Below are positions 25,642-33,341 of a stretch of DNA of 64,000 nt, one piece after another; positions within the stretch are counted from its first letter, which is position 1; each line of letters opens with the position of its first letter. Where the stretch lies: assembly GCA_963696675.1 (NCBI GenBank), contig CAVOLM010000021.1, forward strand, positions 1 to 64,000, read 5' to 3'. Made by a program: the position numbers and the translations under genes. This stretch comes from DATBVX01 sp963696675 (GTDB taxonomy: Bacteria > Pseudomonadota > Gammaproteobacteria > Steroidobacterales > Steroidobacteraceae). The notes below the pieces were generated by a model that saw only the letters and a list, made by a program, of their open reading frames with translations, did no database searches and was not told the origin of the DNA.

Positions 25642-25904
25642 CATGAATGCGATCGTTCTGATACTGATGCTGGTCTTGGTCCACGCACATCGTCGCGCGA
25701 CTGCGCAAGCGATAGGAGCGTCAGGATCCGCGGGAAACAGCAAGAATTGGGGACACCGCTGTGGTCACAGCGCGAATCTGGGTCAAAGGTATCAAGGACG
25801 GCGTGGCGTTTGACCGCCGCGTCTGGTTCAGCGACATCTACGTGCGCACGCCGAATGGGTGGCGTTTTGCGTTCCGCCAAGCGTCGCTGCCACTGCACGT
25901 TTGA
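25642..25904 (+). pseudogene. Truncated NTF2-like (DUF4440-type) secreted protein remnant
   Basis: An ATG at 25642 opens a signal-like segment (MNAIVLILMLVLVHA). In the next frame, from about 25745, GDTAVVTARIWVKGIKDG, FSDIYVRTPNGWRFAFRQA and SLPLHV form the C-terminal half of a DUF4440 domain, stopping at 25902-25904. Most of the N-terminal half of the domain is missing, so this is an internal deletion derivative. A DUF4440 gene also adjoins the other PDZ paralogue at 4729. Confidence 0.5.
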
Positions 25905-25925
25905 TGGGATTCAGTACACAGCCCT

Positions 25926-25948
25926 CGCGCTCAACCGGGGCGTTAGAC
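25926..25948 (+). repeat. attC-like half site (L'/R' side)
   Basis: CGCGCTCAACCGGGGCGTTAGAC carries the canonical right core GTTAGAC and the GCTCAAC right arm. It follows the DUF4440 remnant and precedes the small HDLCWHHP protein gene. Confidence 0.6.
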
Positions 25949-26030
25949 GTCGCGAATCCACGGGCGCAGAATTAACGGAGATCAGCGCGGGCCGCGACAA
26001 TCGCGATATGCGTATGCTGTGGAGGATGCG

Positions 26031-26297
26031 ATGGACGACGATCTCGAAGCCTTGAGCCATGAGGAACTCGTTCGCGAAGTGAGGCGGTTGCGCGCCGGGA
26101 TTCGAGCTCACCGCGACAGCAGCGGACATGACCTGTGCTGGCACCACCCGCAGCTTTGGAATCTCTTGCCGGAGCGCGTGGTGCCGGAGGTTGCAGTGCC
26201 ACCATGGCCTAAGTTCTTGCGGGGCTGCGTGCGTTACCGCGAGTCACTGGATCGCGAGCTGCCGAATGCCCCGGCTGCGGACAATGAACTCGAATAG
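26031..26297 (+). CDS. Small conserved protein with HDLCWHHP motif, unknown function
   Basis: The 88-residue soluble protein starts at ATG 26031, with GTGGAGG upstream. It contains a coiled segment (LSHEELVREVRRLRAGIRAHRD), then SSGHDLCWHHPQLWNLLPE and PWPKFLRGCVRYRESLD. From memory, this helix plus HDLCWxHP pattern recurs in small hypothetical proteins across proteobacterial cassette arrays. The His/Cys cluster could bind metal. No function is known to me. Confidence 0.65.
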   Translation: MDDDLEALSHEELVREVRRLRAGIRAHRDSSGHDLCWHHPQLWNLLPERVVPEVAVPPWPKFLRGCVRYRESLDRELPNAPAADNELE

Positions 26298-26329
26298 AGA
26301 ATATTGCGGCGATCTTTGAAAAGTGCCTC

Positions 26330-26683
26330 ATGAATCTCGACCACACGTTGTTCCGGGTAAGCTCGACCGCTGATCGCGGTGTGGTGAGTTCCGAGACACG
26401 CCTTGCGTTGGTGCAGCGAGGGATGAAGGTTCTTGGTCGCTATCGCGGCGGCACAATTCTCCGCGGCTACCTCGTCGGCGCTCTGACAGGCTCGGTGCTG
26501 CGGTTTCGCTACGTTCAGCGAGAGTTCGCGGGCGATATCCACGCCGGGCGATCGGTTTGCGAGCTCGAGCGCCTTCCCAATGGTCTGCTGAGACTGCACG
26601 AGCACTTTACGTGGAAGACGCGTCCGGGATCGGGCACCAATACCTTCGATCAGGTGGACGACGAGTTATCGAACGCCAGCTAA
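26330..26683 (+). CDS. Small beta-rich conserved protein ('N-acetylglutamate synthase'-labelled family)
   Basis: The 117-residue protein reads FRVSSTADRGVVSSETRLALVQRG, then GRYRGGTILRGYLVGALTG and LPNGLLRLHEHFTWKTRPG. This is the pattern of a small family often mislabelled N-acetylglutamate synthase in databases. It has no acetyltransferase fold, so the label should not be taken as function. It follows the HDLCWHHP gene by 32 bases, and the pair ends before a compact attC-like site. Confidence 0.7.
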   Translation: MNLDHTLFRVSSTADRGVVSSETRLALVQRGMKVLGRYRGGTILRGYLVGALTGSVLRFRYVQREFAGDIHAGRSVCELERLPNGLLRLHEHFTWKTRPGSGTNTFDQVDDELSNAS

Positions 26684-26728
26684 TTCCACGATCGCGTTTC
26701 ACGGGAGCCTGAGCGCTTCCATCTGCCC

Positions 26729-26763
26729 ACCTAGCAGCGTGTCGCTCAACGCGGACGTTAGGC
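26729..26763 (+). repeat. Compact complete attC-like site
   Basis: ACCTAGCAGCGTGTCGCTCAACGCGGACGTTAGGC joins a left core ACCTAGC to a perfect right core GTTAGGC in only 35 bases. The right arm is the cleanest consensus copy in the array. The loss of the central hairpin suggests a deletion derivative. Confidence 0.6.
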
Positions 26764-26859
26764 GTCTTGGCACCACGCGTCGAGGAGGAATAGAGTGCCC
26801 TTCCTTGCTAGCCAGCTTCACCCGACGCCTGGAACTCCTATGGAATCATCCTCGCCCTT

Positions 26860-27663
26860 TTGGTACTCGCGTTCGCCGCCTCCGCGCATGCCGGATCACA
26901 TCAGCTCGCGAAGAAATGGGAAACCGAAGCACAGCTTAAGGTTCCCGAGTCGGTGTTTTTCGACGCAGGGCGCAAGGTGCTTTACGTATCGAACATCGAC
27001 GGCGAGCCGTGGGGCGACGATGGTAAGGGGTCGATCGCCAAGGTAGGACTCGACGGCAAGATCATTGCGGTGGACTGGATCAGCGGCTTGAGCGCGCCCA
27101 AGGGCATCGCAATGCGCGGTTCGCGCCTGTATGTCGGCGACCTGACGAACGTGGTCGTGATCGACATCGACAAGGGCGCGATCGCCGAACGTATCGCAGT
27201 ATCAGGGTCCGAGGGCCTCAACGACGTCGCGATCGATACGGACGGCGTGGTGTACGTGTCCGACACCAAGACAAAGAAAGTCTTCGCTATCAAGGATGGG
27301 AAGTCGGCGCCGTACCTCGAGAATCTCAAGGGCCCGAACGGGCTGCTGTTTCACGCCGGCGCGCTCTACCTGCTCGACGGAGAGGGCCTGTATCGCGTGG
27401 GCAAGGATCGCAGCTTGGCGCTCTTGAGTGACGGCATGAAGGGCGGCGTCGATGGCGTGGAAGACGTCACCGGCGACGACTTCATCGTCTCTTGCTGGCA
27501 GGGCACGGTTCACTACGTAAAGGGTGATGGCACGCGCGAGGTGCTGCTCGACACACACGAGCAGAAGATCAATTCGGCCGACATCGGCTACGACTCCAAG
27601 CACCGCATCGTTTACGTGCCGACGTTTTTCAAGAACACCGTGGTGGCGTACGACCTCAAGTAG
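26860..27663 (+). CDS. Secreted SMP-30/gluconolactonase-like beta-propeller protein
   Basis: The protein carries a signal peptide core (LALLVLAFAASAHA), then six-bladed propeller repeats: KVLYVSNIDGEPWGDDGKG, GLSAPKGIAMRGSRLYVGD, GLNDVAIDTDGVVYVSDTK, GPNGLLFHAGALYLLDGEG and KHRIVYVPTFFKNTVVAYD. The frame is open upstream to 26812. A GTG at 26794, after GAGGAGG, is in another frame, so the true N-terminus may be hidden by a frameshift. I give the minimal TTG start at 26860. A periplasmic lactonase or binding role is likely. Confidence 0.78.
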   Translation: MVLAFAASAHAGSHQLAKKWETEAQLKVPESVFFDAGRKVLYVSNIDGEPWGDDGKGSIAKVGLDGKIIAVDWISGLSAPKGIAMRGSRLYVGDLTNVVVIDIDKGAIAERIAVSGSEGLNDVAIDTDGVVYVSDTKTKKVFAIKDGKSAPYLENLKGPNGLLFHAGALYLLDGEGLYRVGKDRSLALLSDGMKGGVDGVEDVTGDDFIVSCWQGTVHYVKGDGTREVLLDTHEQKINSADIGYDSKHRIVYVPTFFKNTVVAYDLK

Positions 27664-27725
27664 CGGTACGACTTTAAAGTAGTTGGATGCGCGGCGCTTT
27701 TTTTCGGGCGGGTTTGAAGGATAGG

Positions 27726-27747
27726 TCGCTCAACGCGGGTGTTAGCC
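27726..27747 (+). repeat. attC-like half site (L'/R' side)
   Basis: TCGCTCAACGCGGGTGTTAGCC has the right core GTTAGCC and the GCTCAACGCGG arm. AAGGAGG, the ribosome binding site of the hydrolase gene, follows after three bases. Confidence 0.6.
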
Positions 27748-27760
27748 GCAAGGAGGCAAC

Positions 27761-28624
27761 ATGAACAATCTTCAGCTCAATCAGGTGCCGGTTGCAAAGC
27801 ATGAGATGAAGAGTCACATGATCCCAGGCGCAGGTGGCGTTCGACTGCATGTCGTCGAGACCGGCAATCCACGGGGGCGGCCAATAGTATTTCTCCATGG
27901 CCTGTCGCAGTGTTGGCTCTCCTGGAGTCGACAGTTGAATTCCGACCTGGCCGATGACTTCCGGCTCGTGGCGCTCGATCTGCGTGGTCATGGGCTCTCG
28001 GACAAGCCTCGTGAAAGCTACGCTGACTCGAGGTTGTGGGCAGATGATGTTCACGCGGTTATACAGGGGCTCCATCTCGATCATCCGGTCCTGTGCGGCT
28101 GGTCATACGGGCCACTCGTGGTCCTTGATTACATCCGGCACCACGGTGAGGACGAGATCCGGGGCATCAACTTTGTCGGTGGCGTCACGAAACTCGGCAG
28201 CGAGGAGGCGGCATCAGTCCTGACTGCTGATTTTATCGGCCTCGTACCGGGTTTCTTTTCCACGGACAGCGAGGAGAGCGCGCGAGCGCTTGGCTCGTTG
28301 TTGGGCCTGTGCTTTGCTGACGAGCTTGCAGCCGAAGATCGCTACTTGATGCTGGGATACAGCCTTTCGGTTCCGCCGTATGTGCGCCAGGGGCTGCTCT
28401 CGCGCGCCATCGACAATGACGATCTTCTGCCGAAGATCCGCAAGCCCGTACTGATTACGCATAGCTTCGATGATGCAGTCGTCAAGGCGGCGGTCATCGA
28501 TCAGCAGATGGCACGCATGACCCACGCCCAGATTCGAATGATCGCCAACTCGGGACACGCGGTTTTTTGGGACAATGCGACAGCCTATAACCGGTGCCTG
28601 CGGGAGTTTGTCAACGCTGCATAG
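27761..28624 (+). CDS. Alpha/beta-fold hydrolase
   Basis: The 287-residue protein has the alpha/beta-hydrolase signature: PIVFLHGLSQCW (oxyanion loop), RLVALDLRGHGLSD, the nucleophile elbow GWSYG (Ser115), and the terminal histidine in IANSGHAVFWD. It resembles haloperoxidase/epoxide-hydrolase-like enzymes. AAGGAGG lies six bases before the ATG at 27761. It directly follows an attC-like half site and is probably the last clear cassette of the array. The substrate is unknown. Confidence 0.9.
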   Translation: MNNLQLNQVPVAKHEMKSHMIPGAGGVRLHVVETGNPRGRPIVFLHGLSQCWLSWSRQLNSDLADDFRLVALDLRGHGLSDKPRESYADSRLWADDVHAVIQGLHLDHPVLCGWSYGPLVVLDYIRHHGEDEIRGINFVGGVTKLGSEEAASVLTADFIGLVPGFFSTDSEESARALGSLLGLCFADELAAEDRYLMLGYSLSVPPYVRQGLLSRAIDNDDLLPKIRKPVLITHSFDDAVVKAAVIDQQMARMTHAQIRMIANSGHAVFWDNATAYNRCLREFVNAA

Positions 28625-28678
28625 ACGGCGCCTGATAGGCCCGGCCGCTGAACCGATAGGTCCTTTCGTGGCGAAGCA

Positions 28679-29605
28679 TTGAAACCCATCAAACACGCCG
28701 TGAGCCTGCGTGCGGCGACTGTTGCCGATATTCCGGCGATGCATCGCGTGCGTCTTGCCGTACGCGAGAATCGTCTCCTGGATCCATCGCGGATCGGGCC
28801 GGAGGACTATCGGCGCATGCTCGAGAGCCACGGTCGAGGCTGGGTATGTGAGGCCGGTGGGGAAGTTGCCGGCTTCGCAATTGCCGATGGCTCCAGGCGC
28901 AATATTTGGGCGTTATTTGTTGCTCCGGGTTTTGAGCAACGGGGCATCGGGCGCTCCTTGCACGATGCGATGGTCGAGTGGCTCTTTGGCCTGGCGCCTT
29001 CGACTATATGGCTCACGACTGAACCGAACACGCGGGCCGAACGGTTCTATCGTGCCGCGGGCTGGAGCCGGATCTGCCTGGAGGCAAACGGCGAAGTACG
29101 ATTCGAGATGACGAAAGTAGCGCCGCCCAAGTCGGGGGACCACATGAATGCGCCGCAAGTGACGCAAACGCACCGTACCTTTTTGCTGGCATGCGCTGTC
29201 AAGATCAACATCCGGGCAAGCGCCGCAATCATATGGGGCATCTTGACCAATGCGCCCGGTTACTCGCGCTGGAACTCCACCATCAGCGGCATCGAGGGCC
29301 AGATTCGCGAGGGCGAGCGCCTGCGGCTGCACGTTCCGGGCACCGACCGCACCTTCACTCCCAGAGTTTCGAGTGTCGTACCAAACGAGGGCATGACCTG
29401 GACCGGCGGCTTCGCCCCTCTTTTCAAGGGAGTCCGCACGTTCGCGTTAATGCCTGCCGATAACGGCTCGACCGATTTCACTATGGAGGAACGTTTCACT
29501 GGTCTGATGCTGCCGCTCGTGAAAGCATCGATGCCCGACTTCGGGCCGGTCTTCGAGAACTACGCTAACGACCTGAAACGAGAAGCGGAACGAGCCACGC
29601 AATGA
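28679..29605 (+). CDS. GNAT acetyltransferase fused to SRPBCC domain
   Basis: The 308-residue frame starts at TTG 28679. It encodes a GNAT domain (residues about 5-145: VSLRAATVADIPAMHRVRLAV, IWALFVAPGFEQRGIGRSLH, NTRAERFYRAAGWSR). After a linker APPKSGDHMNAPQ, a complete SRPBCC domain follows (residues 165-305: WGILTNAPGYSRWNSTISGIEG, MTWTGGFAPLFKGVRTFAL). An internal ATG at 29143 preceded by GGGGGA could start the second domain alone. Either a true fusion or a lost stop codon is possible. The stop overlaps the next start (ATGATGG). Confidence 0.72.
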   Translation: MKPIKHAVSLRAATVADIPAMHRVRLAVRENRLLDPSRIGPEDYRRMLESHGRGWVCEAGGEVAGFAIADGSRRNIWALFVAPGFEQRGIGRSLHDAMVEWLFGLAPSTIWLTTEPNTRAERFYRAAGWSRICLEANGEVRFEMTKVAPPKSGDHMNAPQVTQTHRTFLLACAVKINIRASAAIIWGILTNAPGYSRWNSTISGIEGQIREGERLRLHVPGTDRTFTPRVSSVVPNEGMTWTGGFAPLFKGVRTFALMPADNGSTDFTMEERFTGLMLPLVKASMPDFGPVFENYANDLKREAERATQ

Positions 29606-30552
29606 TGGCGAGGCTGATCGTCACTGTCTGCCTGCTGATTTTCAGCACCTCCCTGACTGCCCAACAGCTCAAGCAGCCGACTGGCCACACGCAGGTCGTG
29701 TTGTTGGGGACGGGGAATCCTCCCGCTGATCCCGATCGATCCGGACCCGCAACCGCAATCGTCGTCAACGACGCCGCGTACCTGGTCGACTTCGGCGCGG
29801 GCGTCGTGCGACGTGCCAAGGCCGCCGTCGCCGACAGAGGCATCAGCGCGTTGGAACCGACGAATCTGCGCGTTGTGTTCGTGACCCATCTGCATTCGGA
29901 TCACACGGTCGGCTACCCGGATCTGATCCTGACTCCATGGGTGCTTGGGCGGCGAGTTCCGCTGGAAGTCTACGGGCCTGCCGGAATCAAGGAGATGACC
30001 AAACATGTGCTTGAAGCCTATCGCGTCGATTTCGAGTCGCGCTCGAAACAGCACGCAGAGAACTTGTTTACTGTTGGTACCTTTCCAGAGGGACACCAGG
30101 TGAACGCCCATGAAATCACGCCTGGTGTCGTTTACAAGGATGCGAACGTTACGGTCACGGCGTTTCCCACCAGGCACACCATCGAGAGCTACGGGTACCG
30201 CTTCGAGACGCGCGACCGCAGCATTGTCATCTCGGGTGATACGAATCCCACGCAAGCAACGATTGATGCCTGCAACGGTTGCGACATCTTGATTCACGAA
30301 GTGCTGACGCAGGAGTGGTTGGCAAAGCGTCCGGATTTTCAGAACTACGCCGCGAGATATCACACCACCACCGCGCAGTTGGCCGAGCTGGCCGTGCGCG
30401 CCAAACCACGCTTGCTGGTTCTCTACCATGCTTCAATTGCCTGGCGACCTGCGGTCGACACTCAGCGGTCGAGACCCGAAGAGCTGCTGAGCGAAATGAC
30501 AACGCGCTATTCAGGGCACGTGGTCGTTGGGCGAGACTTGGACGTCTACTGA
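29602..30552 (+). CDS. Secreted metallo-beta-lactamase-fold hydrolase (RNase Z/arylsulfatase-like)
   Basis: The 316-residue protein has a signal peptide (MMARLIVTVCLLIFSTSLTA) and a metallo-beta-lactamase fold with the zinc motif VTHLHSDHTVG. Other metal-site elements are VTAFPTRHTIESYGYRF, VISGDTNPTQATIDA and LVLYHASIAWR. This arrangement resembles tRNase Z and its exported arylsulfatase/phosphodiesterase-like relatives; the signal peptide argues for an extracytoplasmic role. It overlaps the GNAT-SRPBCC stop by four bases. Confidence 0.85.
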   Translation: MMARLIVTVCLLIFSTSLTAQQLKQPTGHTQVVLLGTGNPPADPDRSGPATAIVVNDAAYLVDFGAGVVRRAKAAVADRGISALEPTNLRVVFVTHLHSDHTVGYPDLILTPWVLGRRVPLEVYGPAGIKEMTKHVLEAYRVDFESRSKQHAENLFTVGTFPEGHQVNAHEITPGVVYKDANVTVTAFPTRHTIESYGYRFETRDRSIVISGDTNPTQATIDACNGCDILIHEVLTQEWLAKRPDFQNYAARYHTTTAQLAELAVRAKPRLLVLYHASIAWRPAVDTQRSRPEELLSEMTTRYSGHVVVGRDLDVY

Positions 30553-30557
30553 TCACG

Positions 30558-31179
30558 ATGTCCCCAAGAAAGCTGGGTCTGTACTGCGGAATCGTGAGCC
30601 CGGTTCTCTGGCTCGCGCTCATCGCGATTGCCGGAGCGCTGCGCCCCGACTTCAGCCACCTTACTCACTTCATCAGTGAGCTTGGGGAGCGTGGCAGTTC
30701 CACCGAGGCACTGATGCGCGGCGCGGCATTTGGCTTCACTGGTTTCTTGTACGTCTGTTTCGCCATCGGCTTGCTGGCCACCTTTCGACATGGGTGGATG
30801 TTCACCGCCGCCTCTCTTCTGATCGCGCTGGATGGAATAGGGCGGATGGGGGCCGGCATCTTCCCGTGCGATCCAGGCTTGCGTACGAGTCACGGAAACG
30901 CAGGACCTCCACAAGCTTTTTGCCACCGTTGGCTTTTCCTCGGGCATCCTGGCGGCGATCCTCTGGGGAGTCCTGTTTCGTCGTCTAGCTGCCTTTCGAT
31001 CGCTATCCTGGCTCGCCGTCGGTTCCGGCTTGGTAGCTTTTGTGTCCTTGATGCTCATGTCGTGGCAAGGCAACCCATGGGGCGGCCCCGGCCTGTTCGA
31101 GCATCTGGCGACAGGCGTCCTTTCCATTTGGCTCTTTGTGTTTGCCGTTCGTCTGGTACAAACAGACGGCGATTCGTGA
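30558..31179 (+). CDS. DUF998 family membrane protein (frameshifted)
   Basis: The protein starts MSPRKLGLYCGIVSPVLWLAL and carries the DUF998 region LTHFISELGERGSS and ASLLIALDGIGRMGAGIFPCD. It changes frame between 30870 and 30905 and continues QDLHKLFATVGFSSGILAAI, LMLMSWQGNPWGG and GVLSIWLFVFAVRLVQTDG to TGA 31177-31179. The total is about 207 residues with six membrane helices. Function unknown. It begins five bases after the preceding stop. Confidence 0.75.
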
Positions 31180-31237
31180 CTACACGAGATGCATCCGATG
31201 TTTTAAGGTATCGCCAAACCAATCTGCGGCTTGAAGC

Positions 31238-31612
31238 ATGAACGAAAATCTGCGGCCTCCGGTCTGGGTAGGGCACGTCGTCCTCGAGACCAATCGATTG
31301 GACGAGTCTGCCCAGTTCATGCGCACGATCGGGATGCGGCCCGTGTATCAGGGATCGGATGTGGCCATCTTCGAGCTGCGTGGGGGAACTCATCTGATAC
31401 TTCTGCCCAAGAACGAGGTAGTACAGGGCGACGCTCCGTTTGACCTCATGGTCGAGGATCTGCGTGCGACTCATCAGCAATTCACTTCGCTCGGGCTCGC
31501 ACCCACGCCGATTGAGGCGATGCCATCGATCGATCACGAACTCTTCCGTGTCCGCGAACCGGCGGGGCATCTCATCACGTTCTATTCGAATCATGCCTCG
31601 GGCCCCGTGTGA
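31238..31612 (+). CDS. VOC family protein, copy 3
   Basis: The 124-residue protein shows the VOC module VWVGHVVLETNRLDESAQFM, RPVYQGSDVAIFELRGGTHL, DLMVEDLRATHQQFTSLG and ELFRVREPAGHLITFYS. The metal-ligand positions (His16, Glu at the end) look preserved. The substrate is unknown. It stands between the DUF998 gene and the cyclotransferase-carbonic anhydrase gene. Confidence 0.85.
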   Translation: MNENLRPPVWVGHVVLETNRLDESAQFMRTIGMRPVYQGSDVAIFELRGGTHLILLPKNEVVQGDAPFDLMVEDLRATHQQFTSLGLAPTPIEAMPSIDHELFRVREPAGHLITFYSNHASGPV

Positions 31613-31634
31613 GCACGCCGGCGAATCCTTGATC

Positions 31635-32723
31635 ATGCCGCTACTTTTTTCCTACGGCACTCTTCAAGAAGAAAAGGTGCAGTTGTCCACGTTCGGAAGA
31701 CTGCTCCAAGGGCAAAGAGACGAGCTTCCTGGGTTCGAGCAGTCGCTGGTAGGAATCGAGGACGCGCAAGTCGTGGCAACGAGCGGCAAGACGCATCATG
31801 CTAACGTCACGTTCAACGGCAGAAACGACAGTCGTGTGAGTGGCACCGTATTCGAGATCACCGACACCGAACTCGCCGCCGCCGACCAGTACGAGAAGCT
31901 CGCCGCATACATACGGATAGCCGCAATGCTTGCCTCGGGTAAACAGGCTTGGTTGTATGTTGACGCCCGCTCTGCGCCGGTGGCGTTCGTGAGCTCCACG
32001 ATGTTGAGAGCAAGCGAAGCCCTCGCACGTCTGCGCGAAGGGAACCGGCGATTTGCATCAAACCAAACGGCGGCCTCTTTCCTTTCCAACCCCACTCGCC
32101 GTGCCGAACTCATGGCCGGGCAGGAGCCGTTTGCCGTCATCCTGGGTTGTTCGGATTCGCGCGTCCCGGCGGAACTGGTCTTCGACCAGGGATTCGGTGA
32201 TCTGTTCGTCATTCGGGTTGCCGGAAATGTCGTCGCTCCTTCGCAGGTTGGGAGCGTGGAGTTCGCTGCGTCGCGTTACGGAACGCGACTCGTAGTCGTC
32301 ATGGGTCACTCGCAGTGCGGCGCCGTGATCGCTACATTGGAGGAACTGCAGGGGCACCCGAGCAGTCAGTCGCGGAACCTGCGCTCGATCGTGAACCGCG
32401 TGCGACCATCGGTCGAATCGCTGTTCGCGTCGCGGCGCAAGGATGACGCGGATGCACTGCTGCACGATGCTGTTCGAGCCAATGTTCGCTCGTCGGCAGA
32501 TCACTTGCGGCATGGCTCGGAGCTTCTGGAACAGCTCATCCAACAGGATGGGCTCGTAGTAGTGGGCGCGGAGTATTCCCTGGAGACTGGCGTCGTCGAT
32601 TTTTTCGATGGTTGTCCCGAACGTAGAGGCACTGACGGACTGGCACGCGATGCGAACATGCTAGCCCCGGTGCAGGTCGGGCGCGTAAGTAGCAACGCGG
32701 ACGGCGCTGTAGGCCGCGCGTAG
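31635..32723 (+). CDS. Gamma-glutamylcyclotransferase-like domain fused to beta-carbonic anhydrase
   Basis: The 362-residue frame begins with an AIG2-like/GGCT domain (residues 1-115: LFSYGTLQEEKVQLSTFGR, GTVFEITDTELAAADQYEKLA with the candidate catalytic Glu). It runs directly into a beta-carbonic anhydrase (from about Met123). The zinc and active-site residues are Cys172-x-Asp174-x-Arg176 (GCSDSRVP) and His225/Cys228 (HSQCGA). The junction has no strong internal ribosome site. A genuine fusion or a stop lost by an indel are both possible. The carbonic anhydrase part is complete. Confidence 0.8.
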   Translation: MPLLFSYGTLQEEKVQLSTFGRLLQGQRDELPGFEQSLVGIEDAQVVATSGKTHHANVTFNGRNDSRVSGTVFEITDTELAAADQYEKLAAYIRIAAMLASGKQAWLYVDARSAPVAFVSSTMLRASEALARLREGNRRFASNQTAASFLSNPTRRAELMAGQEPFAVILGCSDSRVPAELVFDQGFGDLFVIRVAGNVVAPSQVGSVEFAASRYGTRLVVVMGHSQCGAVIATLEELQGHPSSQSRNLRSIVNRVRPSVESLFASRRKDDADALLHDAVRANVRSSADHLRHGSELLEQLIQQDGLVVVGAEYSLETGVVDFFDGCPERRGTDGLARDANMLAPVQVGRVSSNADGAVGRA

Positions 32724-32732
32724 GGGTGTCGC

Positions 32733-33332
32733 GTGGAGTTCTGGTTCGAGTTTGGAAGCACGTACTCGTACCCGGCGGCCTTTCGGGTTGAAGAGGCCGC
32801 CGGTAATGCCGGCGTTGAACTCGTCTGGCGCCCATTTCTGCTCGGGCCGATTTTCAAAGAACAGGGCTGGAACGACTCACCGTTCAACATTTATCCCGCC
32901 AAAGGCCGGTACATGTGGCGCGATCTCGAGAGAATCTGCGAGGAGCTGCAGATTCCACTGCGCCAACCCTCGCAGTTTCCAAGGAATGGCCTACTGGCCG
33001 CCCGTGTGGCCTGTTCTTCGAGACGGAGAGTTGGCTGCCGGAGTTTGTGCGCCGAGTGTATCTCGCCAACTTTGGCCACGATCGCGACATTTCCGAGAGC
33101 GCCGAGATCGTTTCCATTCTCAAGGCTCTCGATCTGCGCTGCCGACTTGCTGACGGCGGCGGAGTCACCGGAGTCGAAAGCAAAACTTCGTGCCCAGACA
33201 GAGAGGGCGGGAACGCTCGGCATCTTTGGAGCCCCGACCTTTGTTAGCGAGAGCGAAATCTTCTGGGGAAATGATCGCTTGCAAACCGCGATCACCTGGG
33301 CGCAGAGGCACGAAAGAGCGCGGTCCAGGTGA
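32733..33332 (+). CDS. 2-hydroxychromene-2-carboxylate isomerase-like DsbA-family protein (two frameshifts)
   Basis: GTG 32733 starts MEFWFEFGSTYSYPAAFRVEE. The protein continues WRPFLLGPIFKEQGWNDSPFN, WRDLERICEELQIPLRQPSQF, (frame change near 33010) LFFETESWLPEFVRRVYLANF, (frame change near 33140) AAESPESKAKLRAQTERAG and GIFGAPTFVSESEIFWGNDRL. This is the glutathione-S-transferase kappa/HCCA isomerase fold. It may act in aromatic degradation or glutathione-dependent isomerisation. About 200 residues when repaired. Confidence 0.8.
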   Translation: MEFWFEFGSTYSYPAAFRVEEAAGNAGVELVWRPFLLGPIFKEQGWNDSPFNIYPAKGRYMWRDLERICEELQIPLRQPSQFPRNGLLAARVACSSRRRVGCRSLCAECISPTLATIATFPRAPRSFPFSRLSICAADLLTAAESPESKAKLRAQTERAGTLGIFGAPTFVSESEIFWGNDRLQTAITWAQRHERARSR

Positions 33333-33341
33333 GTCGACGAC

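Larger units (their letters stand above)
1745..28678 (+). mobile_element. Integron-like gene cassette array without integrase (CALIN-like)
   Basis: Small, mostly single-gene units on the plus strand are separated by recurring imperfect palindromes. The clearest complete copies lie at 3206-3293, 16627-16714, 24261-24322 and 26729-26763. Half copies occur at 1747, 3659, 12857, 14067, 21173, 22752, 25926 and 27726. The left end resembles RYYYAAC followed by AACGCGTTGG, and the right end resembles GCTCAACGCGGACGTTAGGC, as in attC sites. Cargo families (GFA, VOC, GNAT, SRPBCC, DUF1801, small membrane proteins) are those often found in cassettes. No tyrosine recombinase gene or attI is visible in the window. 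The outer limits are uncertain; some units have lost their sites. Confidence 0.62.

Noticed and set aside
1745..28678. CRISPR array as explanation for the recurring repeats
   Set aside because: The repeats are spaced by whole genes, are imperfect palindromes of varying length, and have no uniform spacers or cas genes.
29560..30429. A 289-codon minus-strand frame opposite the metallo-beta-lactamase gene
   Set aside because: The plus-strand frame has a signal peptide and a full zinc motif. The minus-strand frame shows no recognisable domain.
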